Shown here piece after piece: positions 28,095 through 38,453 of a stretch of DNA of 64,000 nt. The position numbers and the translations under genes were made by a program. The stretch is from positions 1 to 64,000 of the forward strand of contig NZ_BAAAFN010000010.1 in assembly GCF_039523555.1 (NCBI RefSeq), given 5' to 3'. The first letter of the stretch is position 1. Each line of letters starts with the position of its first letter. Source of the stretch: Castellaniella daejeonensis. Its GTDB lineage: Bacteria > Pseudomonadota > Gammaproteobacteria > Burkholderiales > Burkholderiaceae_B. The notes under the pieces are model-generated. The model had not been told where the DNA came from and made no database searches. It was given only the letters and a program-made list of their open reading frames with translations.

Positions 28095-29669
28095 TCAGGC
28101 AACGGCCTTTTCGCTATCCGCCACCGAACTGCGGATCAGGTGATCGAAGGCGGACAAGGCGGCCTTGGCGCCCTCGCCGGCAGCAATGATGATCTGCTTG
28201 TAGGGCACCGTCGTCGCATCGCCCGCCGCGAACACGCCGGGCACCGAGGTCTGGCCCCGGGCGTCGACCACGATCTCGCCGTGCTTGCTGAGCTCGACCG
28301 TGCCCTTGAGCCACTCGGTGTTGGGCACCAGGCCGATCTGGATGAACACGCCTTCCAGTTCGACGCGATGCGGCACGCCGCTCGTGCGGTCCGTGTAGCT
28401 CAGGCCGGTCACGCGCTTGCCGTCACCGTGGATCTCGGTGGTCTGGGCCGACGTGATGACATCCACGTTGGCCAGGCTGCGCAGCTTGCGCTGCAGGACG
28501 TCGTCGGCCCGCAGGGCGTCGCCGAACTCGATCAGGGTGACATGACCCACGATGCCGGCCAGGTCGATCGCCGCCTCGACGCCCGAATTGCCGCCGCCGA
28601 TGACCGCCACGCGCTTGCCCTTGAACAGCGGGCCATCGCAGTGCGGGCAATAGGCCACGCCGCGGTTGCGGTATTCGTCCTCGCCGGGCACGTTGATCTG
28701 CCGCCAGCGCGCGCCGGTGGACAGGATCACGGTGCGTGCCTTGAGCGTCGCGCCGCTGGCCAGTTCGACCTGGATGGACTTGCCCGGGATCAGACGGCTG
28801 GCCCGCTGCAGGTTCATGATGTCGACTTCGTAGGCCTTGACGTGCTGCTCCAGGGCGACGCCGAACTTCGGTCCCTCGGTTTCCAGCACGGAGATGTAGT
28901 TCTCGATCGCCATGGTGTCGAGCACCTGGCCGCCGAAGCGCTCGGCCACCACACCCGTGCGGATACCCTTGCGGGCGGCGTACACGGCTGCCGCGGCACC
29001 CGCCGGGCCGCCGCCGACCACCAGCACGTCGAATTCTTCGCGGGCGTTCAAGGCCTCGACCTTGGCGGCATCGTCGCCGACGTCCAGCTTGGCCAGGAGT
29101 TCCTCGACACCGGCGCGTCCCTGGTGGAAGAGCTCGCCGTTCAGGAACACGGCAGGCACCGACAGGATCTCGCGCTTCTGGACTTCGTCCTGGAACAGGG
29201 CACCGTCGATCGCCACGTGCTGGATGCGCGGATTGATCACGGACATCGCGTTCAGGGCCTGCACCACGTCCGGGCAGTTCTGGCACGACAGGGAGAAATA
29301 GGTCTCGAACCGGTACTCGCCAGGCAGACTGCGGATCTGCTCGATCACTGCATCATCCAGCTTGGGCGGATGGCCGCCGACCTGCAGCAGCGCCAGCACC
29401 AGCGACGTGAATTCATGCCCCAGCGGAATGCCGGCGAAGCGCACGCCGATGTCGGTGCCGGCACGGGCGATTTCGAAGGACGGCGTATGCGCATCACGGG
29501 GCGCACCGTCCACCAGGGTAATCTTGTCGGACAGGCTGGCGATGTCCTCCAGCAAGGCACGCAGTTCACGAGAAGATTCGCCGTCGTCCAGGGACGGGCG
29601 CAGCTCGACGGGCAGGGTCACCCGCTCGAGATAGGTTCCCAATTGCGCTTTGAGGTTTGCATCCAGCAT
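28095..29669 (-). CDS. ahpF: Alkyl hydroperoxide reductase subunit F
   Basis: Flavoprotein that passes electrons from NAD(P)H to the peroxiredoxin AhpC. The 524-residue protein has an N-terminal double thioredoxin-fold domain with one CxxC (SCQNCPD, near residue 127), then a thioredoxin-reductase-like part with FAD motif GGGPAGAAAA (near 219), redox CxxC in YCPHCDG (near 343) and an NAD-binding GGGNSG. The start at 29669 has AAGG nine bases upstream; GTG and ATG codons just before it are less well spaced. It lies 144 bases after ahpC. Confidence 0.96.
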   Translation of the reverse strand: MLDANLKAQLGTYLERVTLPVELRPSLDDGESSRELRALLEDIASLSDKITLVDGAPRDAHTPSFEIARAGTDIGVRFAGIPLGHEFTSLVLALLQVGGHPPKLDDAVIEQIRSLPGEYRFETYFSLSCQNCPDVVQALNAMSVINPRIQHVAIDGALFQDEVQKREILSVPAVFLNGELFHQGRAGVEELLAKLDVGDDAAKVEALNAREEFDVLVVGGGPAGAAAAVYAARKGIRTGVVAERFGGQVLDTMAIENYISVLETEGPKFGVALEQHVKAYEVDIMNLQRASRLIPGKSIQVELASGATLKARTVILSTGARWRQINVPGEDEYRNRGVAYCPHCDGPLFKGKRVAVIGGGNSGVEAAIDLAGIVGHVTLIEFGDALRADDVLQRKLRSLANVDVITSAQTTEIHGDGKRVTGLSYTDRTSGVPHRVELEGVFIQIGLVPNTEWLKGTVELSKHGEIVVDARGQTSVPGVFAAGDATTVPYKQIIIAAGEGAKAALSAFDHLIRSSVADSEKAVA

Positions 29670-29813
29670 GTTCATCACCTTTTTTCAAATGCGAGCCCTC
29701 TCCCGGCGCACGATTGCGGCGCCGCCCAATCATGAGCGAGGGGAAGGGGGAGCGCCCGCCACGGCCCGGGTGGGCGCGGCGGACGCGGGGGCCGGCGGCG
29801 CCGGCGCGCCGGC

Positions 29814-30377
29814 TTAGATCTTGCCGACCAGGTCCAGCGAGGGGGTCAGCGTCTTGGCGCCTTCTTCCCACTTGGCCGGGCAGACTTCACCCGGGTGGCT
29901 GGCGATGTACTGGGCGGCCTTGACCTTGCGCAGCAGTTCGGACGCGTCGCGGCCGATGCCGTTGTCATGGATTTCCAGGACCTTGATTTCGCCGGCGGGG
30001 TTCACCACGAAGGTGCCGCGCAGCGCCACGCCTTCTTCCTCGATCAGCACGTCGAAGTTGCGGGCCAGCAGGTGGGTGGGGTCGCCGATCATCGGGTAGT
30101 TGACCTTCTTGATGGCGTCGGACGTGTCATGCCAGGCCTTGTGGGCGAAATGGGTGTCGGTGGACACGGAATAGACTTCCACGCCCAGCTTCTGGAATTC
30201 GGCGTAGTGATCGGCCAGGTCTTCCAGCTCGGTCGGGCACACGAAAGTGAAGTCGGCCGGATAGAACACGAACACGGACCACTTGCCGGCGACGGTCTGG
30301 TCGCTGACTTCGACAAACTTGCCGTTGTGATAGGCGGTGGCCTTGAAGGGCTTGATGACGGTGTTGATCAGGGACAT
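29814..30377 (-). CDS. ahpC: Alkyl hydroperoxide reductase subunit C (2-Cys peroxiredoxin)
   Basis: A 187-residue typical 2-Cys peroxiredoxin that reduces hydrogen peroxide, organic peroxides and peroxynitrite. The peroxidatic Cys is in FTFVCPTE (about residue 47) and the resolving Cys in GEVCPAKW (about 166). AhpF, encoded downstream on the same strand, is its reductant. A 37-base OxyR-like box lies 86-122 bases upstream of the start codon, matching the one before the catalase gene, so both are probably peroxide-induced. Confidence 0.98.
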   Translation of the reverse strand: MSLINTVIKPFKATAYHNGKFVEVSDQTVAGKWSVFVFYPADFTFVCPTELEDLADHYAEFQKLGVEVYSVSTDTHFAHKAWHDTSDAIKKVNYPMIGDPTHLLARNFDVLIEEEGVALRGTFVVNPAGEIKVLEIHDNGIGRDASELLRKVKAAQYIASHPGEVCPAKWEEGAKTLTPSLDLVGKI

Positions 30378-30679
30378 GAAAACAGCTCCTTGTTCAGAGG
30401 TTCAGTGAATGGCCGCTAGGGGCAACGGAGACCAGTGTAGGCAAGTCCGGCCGATAAGTAAAATTGATTGTTTAAATGCTGTCGATTGTCATCGACTATC
30501 GAAACCGGCGTCTGCGTTCTGGAACAGAATGGCGCCGCGTTGTTTTATGCCAAAACGACATCATGGAATATGCGAAAAAAACATGCAACACAAGTATGAT
30601 GCATGGTCACTGAGTGATCAGATAAGTCATTGATAAAAAAGATGTTTTAGATGTTAACCATCTTGGGGAATCCATCATC
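30378..30679. other. AT-rich intergenic region between ahpC and the chemoreceptor gene
   Basis: 302 bases, distinctly AT-richer than the surroundings, holding the divergent promoters of ahpC and the chemoreceptor gene and the OxyR-like box. A possible 74-codon frame on the plus strand has no ribosome site or recognisable product and is not called. I see no clear flagellar sigma-28 promoter. Confidence 0.6.
30463..30499. promoter_or_regulatory. OxyR-like binding site upstream of ahpC
   Basis: ATTG-N7-AAAT-N7-ATTG-N7-CTAT at exact seven-base spacing; 12 of 16 positions match the OxyR tetramer pattern. The second half (ATTG-N7-CTAT) is the stronger part. Confidence 0.55.
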
Positions 30680-32284
30680 ATGCGCAAGAACCTGCCCGTC
30701 ACTCAACAGGAATACGATTTCCCCGATGGCGAAACACTGTTGTCGGCCACCGACCTCAAGGGCCGCATCACCTACGCCAACGCGGCCTTCGTGCGCGTGA
30801 GCGGCTTCGAGCACGCCGAACTGCTGGGCAAGGCCCACAACATCGTGCGTCACCCCGACGTGCCTCCCGAGGCCTACCAGGATCTGTGGGACACCCTGAA
30901 GCAGGGCCGTTCCTGGACCGCAGTGGTGAAGAACCGGCGCAAGAACGGAGATCACTACTGGGTGCGCGCCAACGTTGCCCCCGTCTACCATCATGAAGTC
31001 CTCAGCGGCTACCTGTCGGTCCGCACCAAGCCCAGCCGGGCGGAAATCGAGGCGGCCGAGCACGTTTTCGCCACCTTCCGGGCCGGCCGCCCGTCCGTAC
31101 GGTTTCACCGGGGCCTGCTGCTGGACACGGGATGGCGGCGCTGGCGCAACGGGCTGCGCACGCTGTCGCTGCGCCAGCGGCTGGCGCTGATCCTGGCCGG
31201 CCTGATGCCTTGCTGGGCAGGCATCGCGTGGCTGGCGGAACTGCGCGGCACAGCCTGGGCCGGCGCCTGCCTCGGCGGCGCCGTGGCAGCCCTGCTGGCC
31301 GGCCTGCTGCTGGACCGCTCCCTGGTGCGGCCGCTGCGCGCCATCCAGCGCCAGGCCATCCAGGCCGCCACGGGCCAGCCCGTGGACGACTGGCGGCTAT
31401 CCCGCCTGGACGAGATCGCCTCGATCCAGAAAGCCATCACCCAAGCCAGCCTGAACCTGCGATCCTTCATCGACGATGTCCACAGCCAGCTGCATGGCCT
31501 GCGCCACGCCTCGACCGAAATCGCCCAGGGCAGCCGGAACCTCAGCGGCGAGACCGAACTGGCGGCCAGCCGCCTGTCCGAGACCGCAACGGCGATGGAC
31601 CAGCTGGCCGGGCTGATCGAGCACAACGCCGGCAACGCCCGGCAGGCTGTAGACCTGGCCCAGGCGTCCGGGCAGGCGGCCACCCGCGCCGCGGACATCG
31701 TGCACCAGGCGGCGCAGCAGATCGAGCGCATGGATGCGGCCAGCCAGAAGATCGGCGACATCGTCCAGGTGATCGACAGCATCGCCTTCCAGACCAACAT
31801 CCTGGCGCTCAATGCCGCCGTCGAGGCTGCCCGGGCAGGCGAACAGGGCCGCGGCTTCGCCGTGGTCGCCGGCGAAGTCAGGGCGCTGGCCCAACGCTCC
31901 GCTGCGGCGGCGCGGGAAATCGGCGGCCTGATCCATGAAACCGTGCAGATCGCCCAAGGCGGCGTGGCCCGCACGCGCGAAGCCACCGAGGCCATGAGCG
32001 ACATCCTGGAGCAGAACGGCCGCGTCGGCGAACTGATCGACCAGATCCACCGTGCGGGCCAGGACCAGGCGCGCGACCTGGCGCGCATCCAGCAAACGTT
32101 CATCCATCTGGGCGACCTGACCCAGGGCAATGCGGCGATGGCCGAGGAATCGTTCACCGCCGTGCAGACCCTGGACGGCCAGACCCTGAGCCTGGCCAGC
32201 GCGGCCGGCGTGTTCCGGCTGGACATGGGCGCCGCCGCGCCCGCCCTGCCCCGGCCGGATGTTCCGCCCCGCCTCGCGGCCTGA
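30680..32284 (+). CDS. PAS-domain methyl-accepting chemotaxis protein (Aer-like)
   Basis: A 534-residue chemoreceptor. An N-terminal PAS domain (about residues 20-115, with FVRVSGFEHAELLGKAHNIVRHPDVP typical of Aer) probably binds FAD and senses redox state; there is no periplasmic domain. Two closely spaced helices (about 165-212) anchor it, then a HAMP-like linker and the MCP signalling domain with the conserved hairpin tip IDSIAFQTNILALNAAVEAARAGEQG (about 370-395). It likely mediates energy taxis. Its position beside ahpC is notable, but a functional link is unproven. Confidence 0.9.
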   Translation: MRKNLPVTQQEYDFPDGETLLSATDLKGRITYANAAFVRVSGFEHAELLGKAHNIVRHPDVPPEAYQDLWDTLKQGRSWTAVVKNRRKNGDHYWVRANVAPVYHHEVLSGYLSVRTKPSRAEIEAAEHVFATFRAGRPSVRFHRGLLLDTGWRRWRNGLRTLSLRQRLALILAGLMPCWAGIAWLAELRGTAWAGACLGGAVAALLAGLLLDRSLVRPLRAIQRQAIQAATGQPVDDWRLSRLDEIASIQKAITQASLNLRSFIDDVHSQLHGLRHASTEIAQGSRNLSGETELAASRLSETATAMDQLAGLIEHNAGNARQAVDLAQASGQAATRAADIVHQAAQQIERMDAASQKIGDIVQVIDSIAFQTNILALNAAVEAARAGEQGRGFAVVAGEVRALAQRSAAAAREIGGLIHETVQIAQGGVARTREATEAMSDILEQNGRVGELIDQIHRAGQDQARDLARIQQTFIHLGDLTQGNAAMAEESFTAVQTLDGQTLSLASAAGVFRLDMGAAAPALPRPDVPPRLAA

Positions 32285-32354
32285 AGAGAACGCCCAGGCA
32301 TGCCAGGGAGACTACACTGGGAAAGCGGCCCTGCCGCCCCGGAGGATCATTGCC

Positions 32355-33107
32355 TTGGCATTCACGCGCTCCAGCCCCAGACGCTCCGTGCGCCGCCTGC
32401 TCGCCCTGCTGTCGGCCCTGTGCTGCGCATGGCCGACGCACGCCGCACACATCCTGCTGGATGCGGGCCATGGGCCGCAGCAGCCCGGCGCCACGGGTGC
32501 CAGCGGACGCGCCGAATACCTGTACAACCGGGACCTGACCGCCACCCTCGCCCATGAGATCGCCGCGCTGGGCGACCGGACGACCCGGATCGAGGGCATC
32601 GAGGCGGACATCCCCCCAGCACTCCGGCCGGCAGGCGCGCCGGACGCGGATCTGCTCGTGTCGATCCATCACGACTCGGCCCAGGCGCGGTATCTCCGGG
32701 CAGGCCGCCGGACCGAGTTCGCCGGCTATTCGATCTTCGTCTCGGAACGGAATCCCCGCCCGGCCCACAGCCTGCAATGCGCCCGGGCCATCGGTGAGCG
32801 GCTGCGCGCCTCGGGAGAGCGCCCGTCGGAATACCACGCGGAGCCGGTGGAAGGCGAAAACCACCCATTCGTCGACCGGCGCCTGGGCATCCACCGGTAC
32901 GACGGCCTGGCCGTGCTCCGGGCCGCACCCATGCCCGCCGTGCTGATCGAGGCGGGCGTCATCGTCAATCCCCGGGAAGAAACCCGCCTGGGAAACCCGG
33001 AGACGATCGCGCGGCTGGCCCGCGCCATTGCCCGGGGCGCGCATGCGTGCCTGTCGGACCAGCGCACCGGGAACCGGGGCGCCGGCACCCGCCCCGCCGA
33101 CTTGTAA
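32355..33107 (+). CDS. N-acetylmuramoyl-L-alanine amidase (Amidase_3)
   Basis: A 250-residue zinc-dependent peptidoglycan amidase. It has a signal peptide (about residues 12-29, ending THA), zinc ligands in LLDAGHG, RAEYLYN and SIHHDSA, and the catalytic Glu in VLIEAGVIVN. I place the start at a TTG at 32355 because GGAGG lies nine bases before it and this gives a proper signal peptide; the nearest in-frame ATG (32259) lies inside the upstream chemoreceptor gene and has no such signal. It lacks AMIN and LysM domains. Export and cell-wall remodelling are inferred from the family. Confidence 0.78.
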   Translation: MAFTRSSPRRSVRRLLALLSALCCAWPTHAAHILLDAGHGPQQPGATGASGRAEYLYNRDLTATLAHEIAALGDRTTRIEGIEADIPPALRPAGAPDADLLVSIHHDSAQARYLRAGRRTEFAGYSIFVSERNPRPAHSLQCARAIGERLRASGERPSEYHAEPVEGENHPFVDRRLGIHRYDGLAVLRAAPMPAVLIEAGVIVNPREETRLGNPETIARLARAIARGAHACLSDQRTGNRGAGTRPADL

Positions 33108-33124
33108 CAAGCCTCTCCCGCCCC

Positions 33125-33152
33125 TTGAAACCCCGGTAATCGTCCTTATAAT
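33125..33152 (+). promoter_or_regulatory. groESL promoter
   Basis: TTGAAA at 33125-33130 and TATAAT at 33147-33152 with a 16-base spacer, close to the sigma-70 consensus; CCCTTGAAA also resembles a heat-shock sigma-32 -35 box. The -10 box touches the CIRCE operator. Confidence 0.75.
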
Positions 33153-33178
33153 TAGCACTCGATGGGGTTGAGTGCTAA
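33152..33178. promoter_or_regulatory. CIRCE operator (HrcA binding site)
   Basis: Perfect TTAGCACTC-N9-GAGTGCTAA dyad, the textbook CIRCE element, between the groES promoter and start codon. It implies HrcA repression of groESL; hrcA is outside the window. Confidence 0.97.
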
Positions 33179-33233
33179 CAACAGCGGCCGGCCCCCGCAT
33201 TTTCCAACTGTTTCTACGTACAGGAGTTCCTCC

Positions 33234-33521
33234 ATGGCACTGCGTCCTTTGCACGATCGCGTGATCGTCAAGCGTCTGGACAACGAGCGCACCACCGCCT
33301 CGGGTATCGTCATCCCTGACAGCGCGGCTGAAAAGCCCGATCAGGGCGAAGTCCTGGCCGTCGGCCCCGGCAAGAAGACCGAGGACGGCAAAGTGATCCC
33401 GGTCGATCTGAAGGTCGGCGACAAGGTTCTGTTCGGCAAGTATGCCGGCCAGTCCGTCAAGGTCGATGGCGAGGAAGTGCTCGTCATCCGCGAGGAAGAA
33501 ATCCTCGCCGTGATCCAGTAA
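33234..33521 (+). CDS. groES: Co-chaperonin GroES
   Basis: A 95-residue, seven-fold ring-forming cap of the GroEL chamber. It has the mobile loop (ERTTASGIVIPDSAAEKPDQG, about residues 16-36) and GKYAGQSVKVDGEEVLVIREEEILA at the end. The start at 33234 follows AGGAG; an upstream frame from 33162 begins inside the CIRCE element and is excluded. groEL follows 30 bases later. Confidence 0.99.
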   Translation: MALRPLHDRVIVKRLDNERTTASGIVIPDSAAEKPDQGEVLAVGPGKKTEDGKVIPVDLKVGDKVLFGKYAGQSVKVDGEEVLVIREEEILAVIQ

Positions 33522-33551
33522 GCCACCCCCATCAAACCAAGGAATCTCAAC

Positions 33552-35198
<1,647 letters not shown>

Positions 35199-35251
35199 AC
35201 CCCTGCCCTTCCCGGTCCGGCGCCACGCGCCGGCCGGCACCCGGCCAATGG

Positions 35252-35288
35252 AAATCCCCGTCGCGGTCCGCCGCGGCGGGGATTTTTT
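35252..35288 (+). terminator. Intrinsic terminator after groEL
   Basis: A 15-base stem AAATCCCCGTCGCGG / CCGCGGCGGGGATTT with one G-U pair and a four-base loop, ending in a T6 run, 53 bases after the groEL stop codon. Confidence 0.9.
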
Positions 35289-35359
35289 CATGCGGCGCCG
35301 GCGGCCGCGTCCCGCCAGCCCATCCATTACAATGCCCGCACCACCCGGACCAGCCGACC

Positions 35360-35749
35360 ATGACCCAACACTCTCCCTACAAGAGCACAGGCGGACTGCT
35401 GCGCATCGCACGCGCCTTCGGCTATTCGCTGCAAGGGCTGGGCGCAGCATGGCGCCAGGAGGCCGCGTTCCGCCAGGAAACCGCGCTGGCAGCGATCCTG
35501 ATCCCGCTGGGCCTGTGGCTGGGCGACACCGCCACCGAGCGGCTGCTGCTGGCTGGCGCACCGGTGCTGGTACTGGTGGTGGAGCTGCTCAATTCCGCCA
35601 TCGAGGCGCTGGCCGATGCGATCAGCACCGACCACCACCCCCTGCTGGGACGTGCCAAGGACATCGGCAGCGCCGCGGTGCTGCTGACACTGCTGCTGGC
35701 CGCGGCCGCCTGGGCGGCCGTGCTGGCGCCGCGCTGGTGGCCGTCGTGA
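35360..35749 (+). CDS. dgkA: Diacylglycerol kinase
   Basis: A 129-residue inner-membrane kinase that recycles diacylglycerol to phosphatidic acid. It has three hydrophobic helices and the family signature VVELLNSAIEALADAIS (about residues 72-88) with the catalytic Glu. The length is the usual one for prokaryotic DgkA. It is a single gene between the groEL terminator and pyrF. Confidence 0.93.
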   Translation: MTQHSPYKSTGGLLRIARAFGYSLQGLGAAWRQEAAFRQETALAAILIPLGLWLGDTATERLLLAGAPVLVLVVELLNSAIEALADAISTDHHPLLGRAKDIGSAAVLLTLLLAAAAWAAVLAPRWWPS

Positions 35750-35846
35750 GCGCCACGTCCGCAGCACGCTCCGGCCGGGACCGGCGCCCCCGCCCCGCTT
35801 CCCTGCCGCATCCACCAAAACCCCACGACAACAGCCCGACCCCATC

Positions 35847-36668
35847 ATGACTTTCACCGACAAGCTGAACCGCGCCTGGCGCGCCCAGGATTCCCTGCTG
35901 ATGGTGGGCCTGGACCCCGACCCGCGGCGCTTCCCCAAGGAACTGGAAGGCCGCCCGGACGCGGTCACCGAGTTCTGCCTGAGGATCGTCGAAGCGACCG
36001 CGCCCTATGCCTGTGGCTTCAAGCCGCAAATCGCGTATTTCGCCGCGCTGGGCGCCGAGGACCAGCTGCAGGACATCTGCCGGGCGATTCGAGAACGCCA
36101 CCCGGACCTGCCCATCGTGCTGGACGCCAAGCGCGGGGATATCGGCAGCACGGCCGCGCAATACGCACGCGAGGCCTACGAGCGCTACGGCGCGGACGCC
36201 GTGACCGTCAATCCCTACCTGGGCCGCGATTCGGTGCAGCCCTACCTGGACTACGGCGACCGCGGCGTCGTCATCCTGTGCCGCACGTCCAACCCGGGCG
36301 GCGGCGACCTGCAGGAAATGCGCCTGGCCAACGGCACGCCGCTGTACCTGCACGTGGCCGACCTGGTCGCCCAGTCCTGGAACACGGCGGGCCAGTGCGC
36401 CCTGGTGGTGGGCGCGACTTTCCCCGACGAGATCGCCCAGGTGCGCCGCCGCGTCGGCGACATGCCGCTGCTGATCCCCGGCGTCGGCGCCCAGGGCGGC
36501 GACATCCCCGCCACGGTGAGGGCCGGCCGCACGGCGGCAGGCGCGGGCATGATGATCAATTCATCCCGCGCAATCCTGTACGCCAGCCAGGGCGACGACT
36601 GGACGCAGGCCGCCGCGCAGGCCGCCCGCACCACGCGCGACGCGATCCGCGCCGCGTTGCAGGGCTAG
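35847..36668 (+). CDS. pyrF: Orotidine 5'-phosphate decarboxylase (type 2)
   Basis: Final step of UMP synthesis: decarboxylation of OMP. The 273-residue protein is the longer type 2 form. The active-site motif LDAKRGDIGSTA (about residues 91-102) holds the Asp-Lys-Asp catalytic set, and the phosphate-binding GVGAQGGD follows near 212. Other pyrimidine genes are not adjacent. A Tag-like gene follows 31 bases later. Confidence 0.95.
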   Translation: MTFTDKLNRAWRAQDSLLMVGLDPDPRRFPKELEGRPDAVTEFCLRIVEATAPYACGFKPQIAYFAALGAEDQLQDICRAIRERHPDLPIVLDAKRGDIGSTAAQYAREAYERYGADAVTVNPYLGRDSVQPYLDYGDRGVVILCRTSNPGGGDLQEMRLANGTPLYLHVADLVAQSWNTAGQCALVVGATFPDEIAQVRRRVGDMPLLIPGVGAQGGDIPATVRAGRTAAGAGMMINSSRAILYASQGDDWTQAAAQAARTTRDAIRAALQG

Positions 36669-36699
36669 GATTCCGCGGGCACCGGAGCAGGGGCAAGAC

Positions 36700-37383
36700 A
36701 TGGACCTCGACTATCGCAGGCTCTACGATATGGTCCGCGCGCGCTTCGAATCCGATGCAGCCCTGGAGGCTTTCCTGCCCCAGGCGCTGACGCCGGAGGC
36801 GCTGCGCGACAAGGGCGACGACCGCTATCTTTCGGCCATGACCCAGCGGGTCTTCCAGGCCGGCATGCAGCACGCGGTGGTCGATGCCAAATGGCCCGAA
36901 TTCGAGCTGGCTTTCCAGGGTTTCGACCCCGAGGCCATGGCCCGGCTCGGGCCCGGGCAGATCGAAGACCACATGCAGAACGGCCGGATCATCCGCGACC
37001 GGGCCAAGCTGCGGACCATCCCCGAAAATGCCCGGTTCATCCTGGAGATCCGCCAGGAAAGGGGCGCGGGCTTCGGCGCCTTTCTCGCCGACTGGCCGGA
37101 TACCGACACCATCGGCCTGTGGCGCCTGCTGGCCAAGCGTGGCGCACGCCTGGGCGGGCGCTCGGGCGCAGGCTTCCTGCGCCTGGCCGGCAAGGATACA
37201 TTCCTGCTGACCAGCGACGTGGTCGCGCGCCTGAAGGCCGCGGGCGTCATCGACCGCGAACCGTCCAGCCAGCGCGACTTGCAGGCCGTGCAGGATGCAT
37301 TCAATGCATTGCGGCAGGAATCGGACAGGCCGCTGTGCCAGCTGTCGGCCCTGATGGCCCTGAGCATCAATCCGGCGTTCTAG
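36700..37383 (+). CDS. DNA-3-methyladenine glycosylase I-like protein (Tag family)
   Basis: A 227-residue soluble protein related to the Tag (3-methyladenine DNA glycosylase I) helix-hairpin-helix family: YLSAMTQRVFQAGMQHAVVDAKWPEFELAF matches the family's first helices, and RIIRDRAKLRTIPENARFIL matches the conserved RxxRNxxKI-like region. The C-terminal His/Cys zinc ligands of true Tag are not evident, so the substrate may differ. It could excise alkylated bases or be a diverged family member. It is probably co-transcribed with pyrF. Confidence 0.7.
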   Translation: MDLDYRRLYDMVRARFESDAALEAFLPQALTPEALRDKGDDRYLSAMTQRVFQAGMQHAVVDAKWPEFELAFQGFDPEAMARLGPGQIEDHMQNGRIIRDRAKLRTIPENARFILEIRQERGAGFGAFLADWPDTDTIGLWRLLAKRGARLGGRSGAGFLRLAGKDTFLLTSDVVARLKAAGVIDREPSSQRDLQAVQDAFNALRQESDRPLCQLSALMALSINPAF

Positions 37384-37422
37384 GCCGACACCGCCCGGAA
37401 CCGGCGGCACGGGGCCCGTGCG

Positions 37423-37929
37423 TCAGGCCTTGCCCAGCTCGACCAGTGCCGCCTGCAGGGCGCGGCGCACCGCCGCGGCACGCACGGCCTCGCGGTCACC
37501 CTCGAAGACCTGGGTGACCGCCCGGGTCACGATCCCGGTGCCGGTGCGGCGCGCGATGCCGAAGCACACCATGCCGACCGGCTTGCCGGGTGTGGCGCCG
37601 CCCGGCCCGGCGATGCCGGTGGTGGACAGGGCCAGGTGGGCGCGCGGCACCACGGCCAGCACGCCGCCGGCCATTTCCATGGCGATCTGCTCGCTGACGG
37701 CTCCGAAGCGTTCCAGGGTATCGGACGATACCCGCAGCTGTTCGATCTTGGCCGCGTTGCTGTAGGTGACGAAGCCGCGCTCGAACCACAGGCTGGAGCC
37801 CGGGCACGACGTGATGGCCCCCGCCAGCAGCCCACCGGTGCAGGATTCCGCCGTGGCGCACAACCAGCCCGCCGCGCGCAGCGCGGCGCCCACCTCGCCC
37901 GCCAGGGCGCGCGTTTCGCGTTCGTTCAT
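37423..37929 (-). CDS. pncC: Nicotinamide-nucleotide amidase (CinA C-terminal domain)
   Basis: A 168-residue stand-alone CinA C-terminal domain that deamidates NMN to nicotinate mononucleotide in the pyridine-nucleotide cycle. The signature ATAESCTGGLLAGAIT (about residues 25-40) holds the catalytic Ser, and STTGIAGPGGATPGKPVG follows near 102. Its ATG overlaps the pgpA stop codon as ATGA. It is the last gene of the rib-nusB-thiL-pgpA operon. Confidence 0.93.
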   Translation of the reverse strand: MNERETRALAGEVGAALRAAGWLCATAESCTGGLLAGAITSCPGSSLWFERGFVTYSNAAKIEQLRVSSDTLERFGAVSEQIAMEMAGGVLAVVPRAHLALSTTGIAGPGGATPGKPVGMVCFGIARRTGTGIVTRAVTQVFEGDREAVRAAAVRRALQAALVELGKA

Positions 37930-38453
37930 GACAGCATCCCCAGGCGAACGAGCAGCGCGCCCGCCAGCAAGGCATACAGGGCCGCGACGATATCGTCGAT
38001 CATGACCCCGAAGCCGTTCTTGAAACGCCGGTCGAGCAGGCTGACCGGCGGCGGTTTGACGATGTCGAAGAAGCGGAACAGCGCCACCGAGACGGCCTGG
38101 GCCCAGAACCCCGGGGGCATCAGCCACAGCACCAGCCAGATGGCGACGATCTCGTCCCAATTGATGCCGCCGTAATCGGATACGCCCAGGTCGTCGCCGC
38201 AGCGCTGGGCGGCCCAACAGCCGATCCCGAAAGACAGCAGCAGCACCAGGGCCACCCAGCCGTCGGGCAGGTCGCGCAGCAATACGGCCCACAGCAGCCA
38301 GCCGGCCAGCGTGCCCCAGGTGCCCGGGGCCGGATGGATCAGGCCCGAACCCAGGCCGAACGCCAGGATCCGCTCGGGGCGCGAGAAGACCCACGCGGCG
38401 GTCGGCCGCGGACGGCCGCCGCCCTTGGCGTCGGGAGCGGCACCGCCCGTCAT
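37926..38453 (-). CDS. pgpA: Phosphatidylglycerophosphatase A
   Basis: A 175-residue membrane enzyme that dephosphorylates phosphatidylglycerol phosphate to phosphatidylglycerol. It has the metal-binding motif INWDEIVAIWL (about residues 98-108) and a second conserved stretch RFFDIVKPPP. Both its start (with thiL) and its stop (with pncC) overlap neighbours as ATGA, indicating translational coupling. Confidence 0.94.
   Translation of the reverse strand: MTGGAAPDAKGGGRPRPTAAWVFSRPERILAFGLGSGLIHPAPGTWGTLAGWLLWAVLLRDLPDGWVALVLLLSFGIGCWAAQRCGDDLGVSDYGGINWDEIVAIWLVLWLMPPGFWAQAVSVALFRFFDIVKPPPVSLLDRRFKNGFGVMIDDIVAALYALLAGALLVRLGMLS

Noticed and set aside
30409..30633. Possible 74-residue ORF between ahpC and the chemoreceptor
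   Set aside because: No ribosome site, no recognisable domain, and it overlaps the OxyR-type box.
37383..37422. Terminator hairpin between the Tag-like gene and pncC
   Set aside because: The CACGGG-G-CCCGTG repeat has a one-base loop and no T tract.
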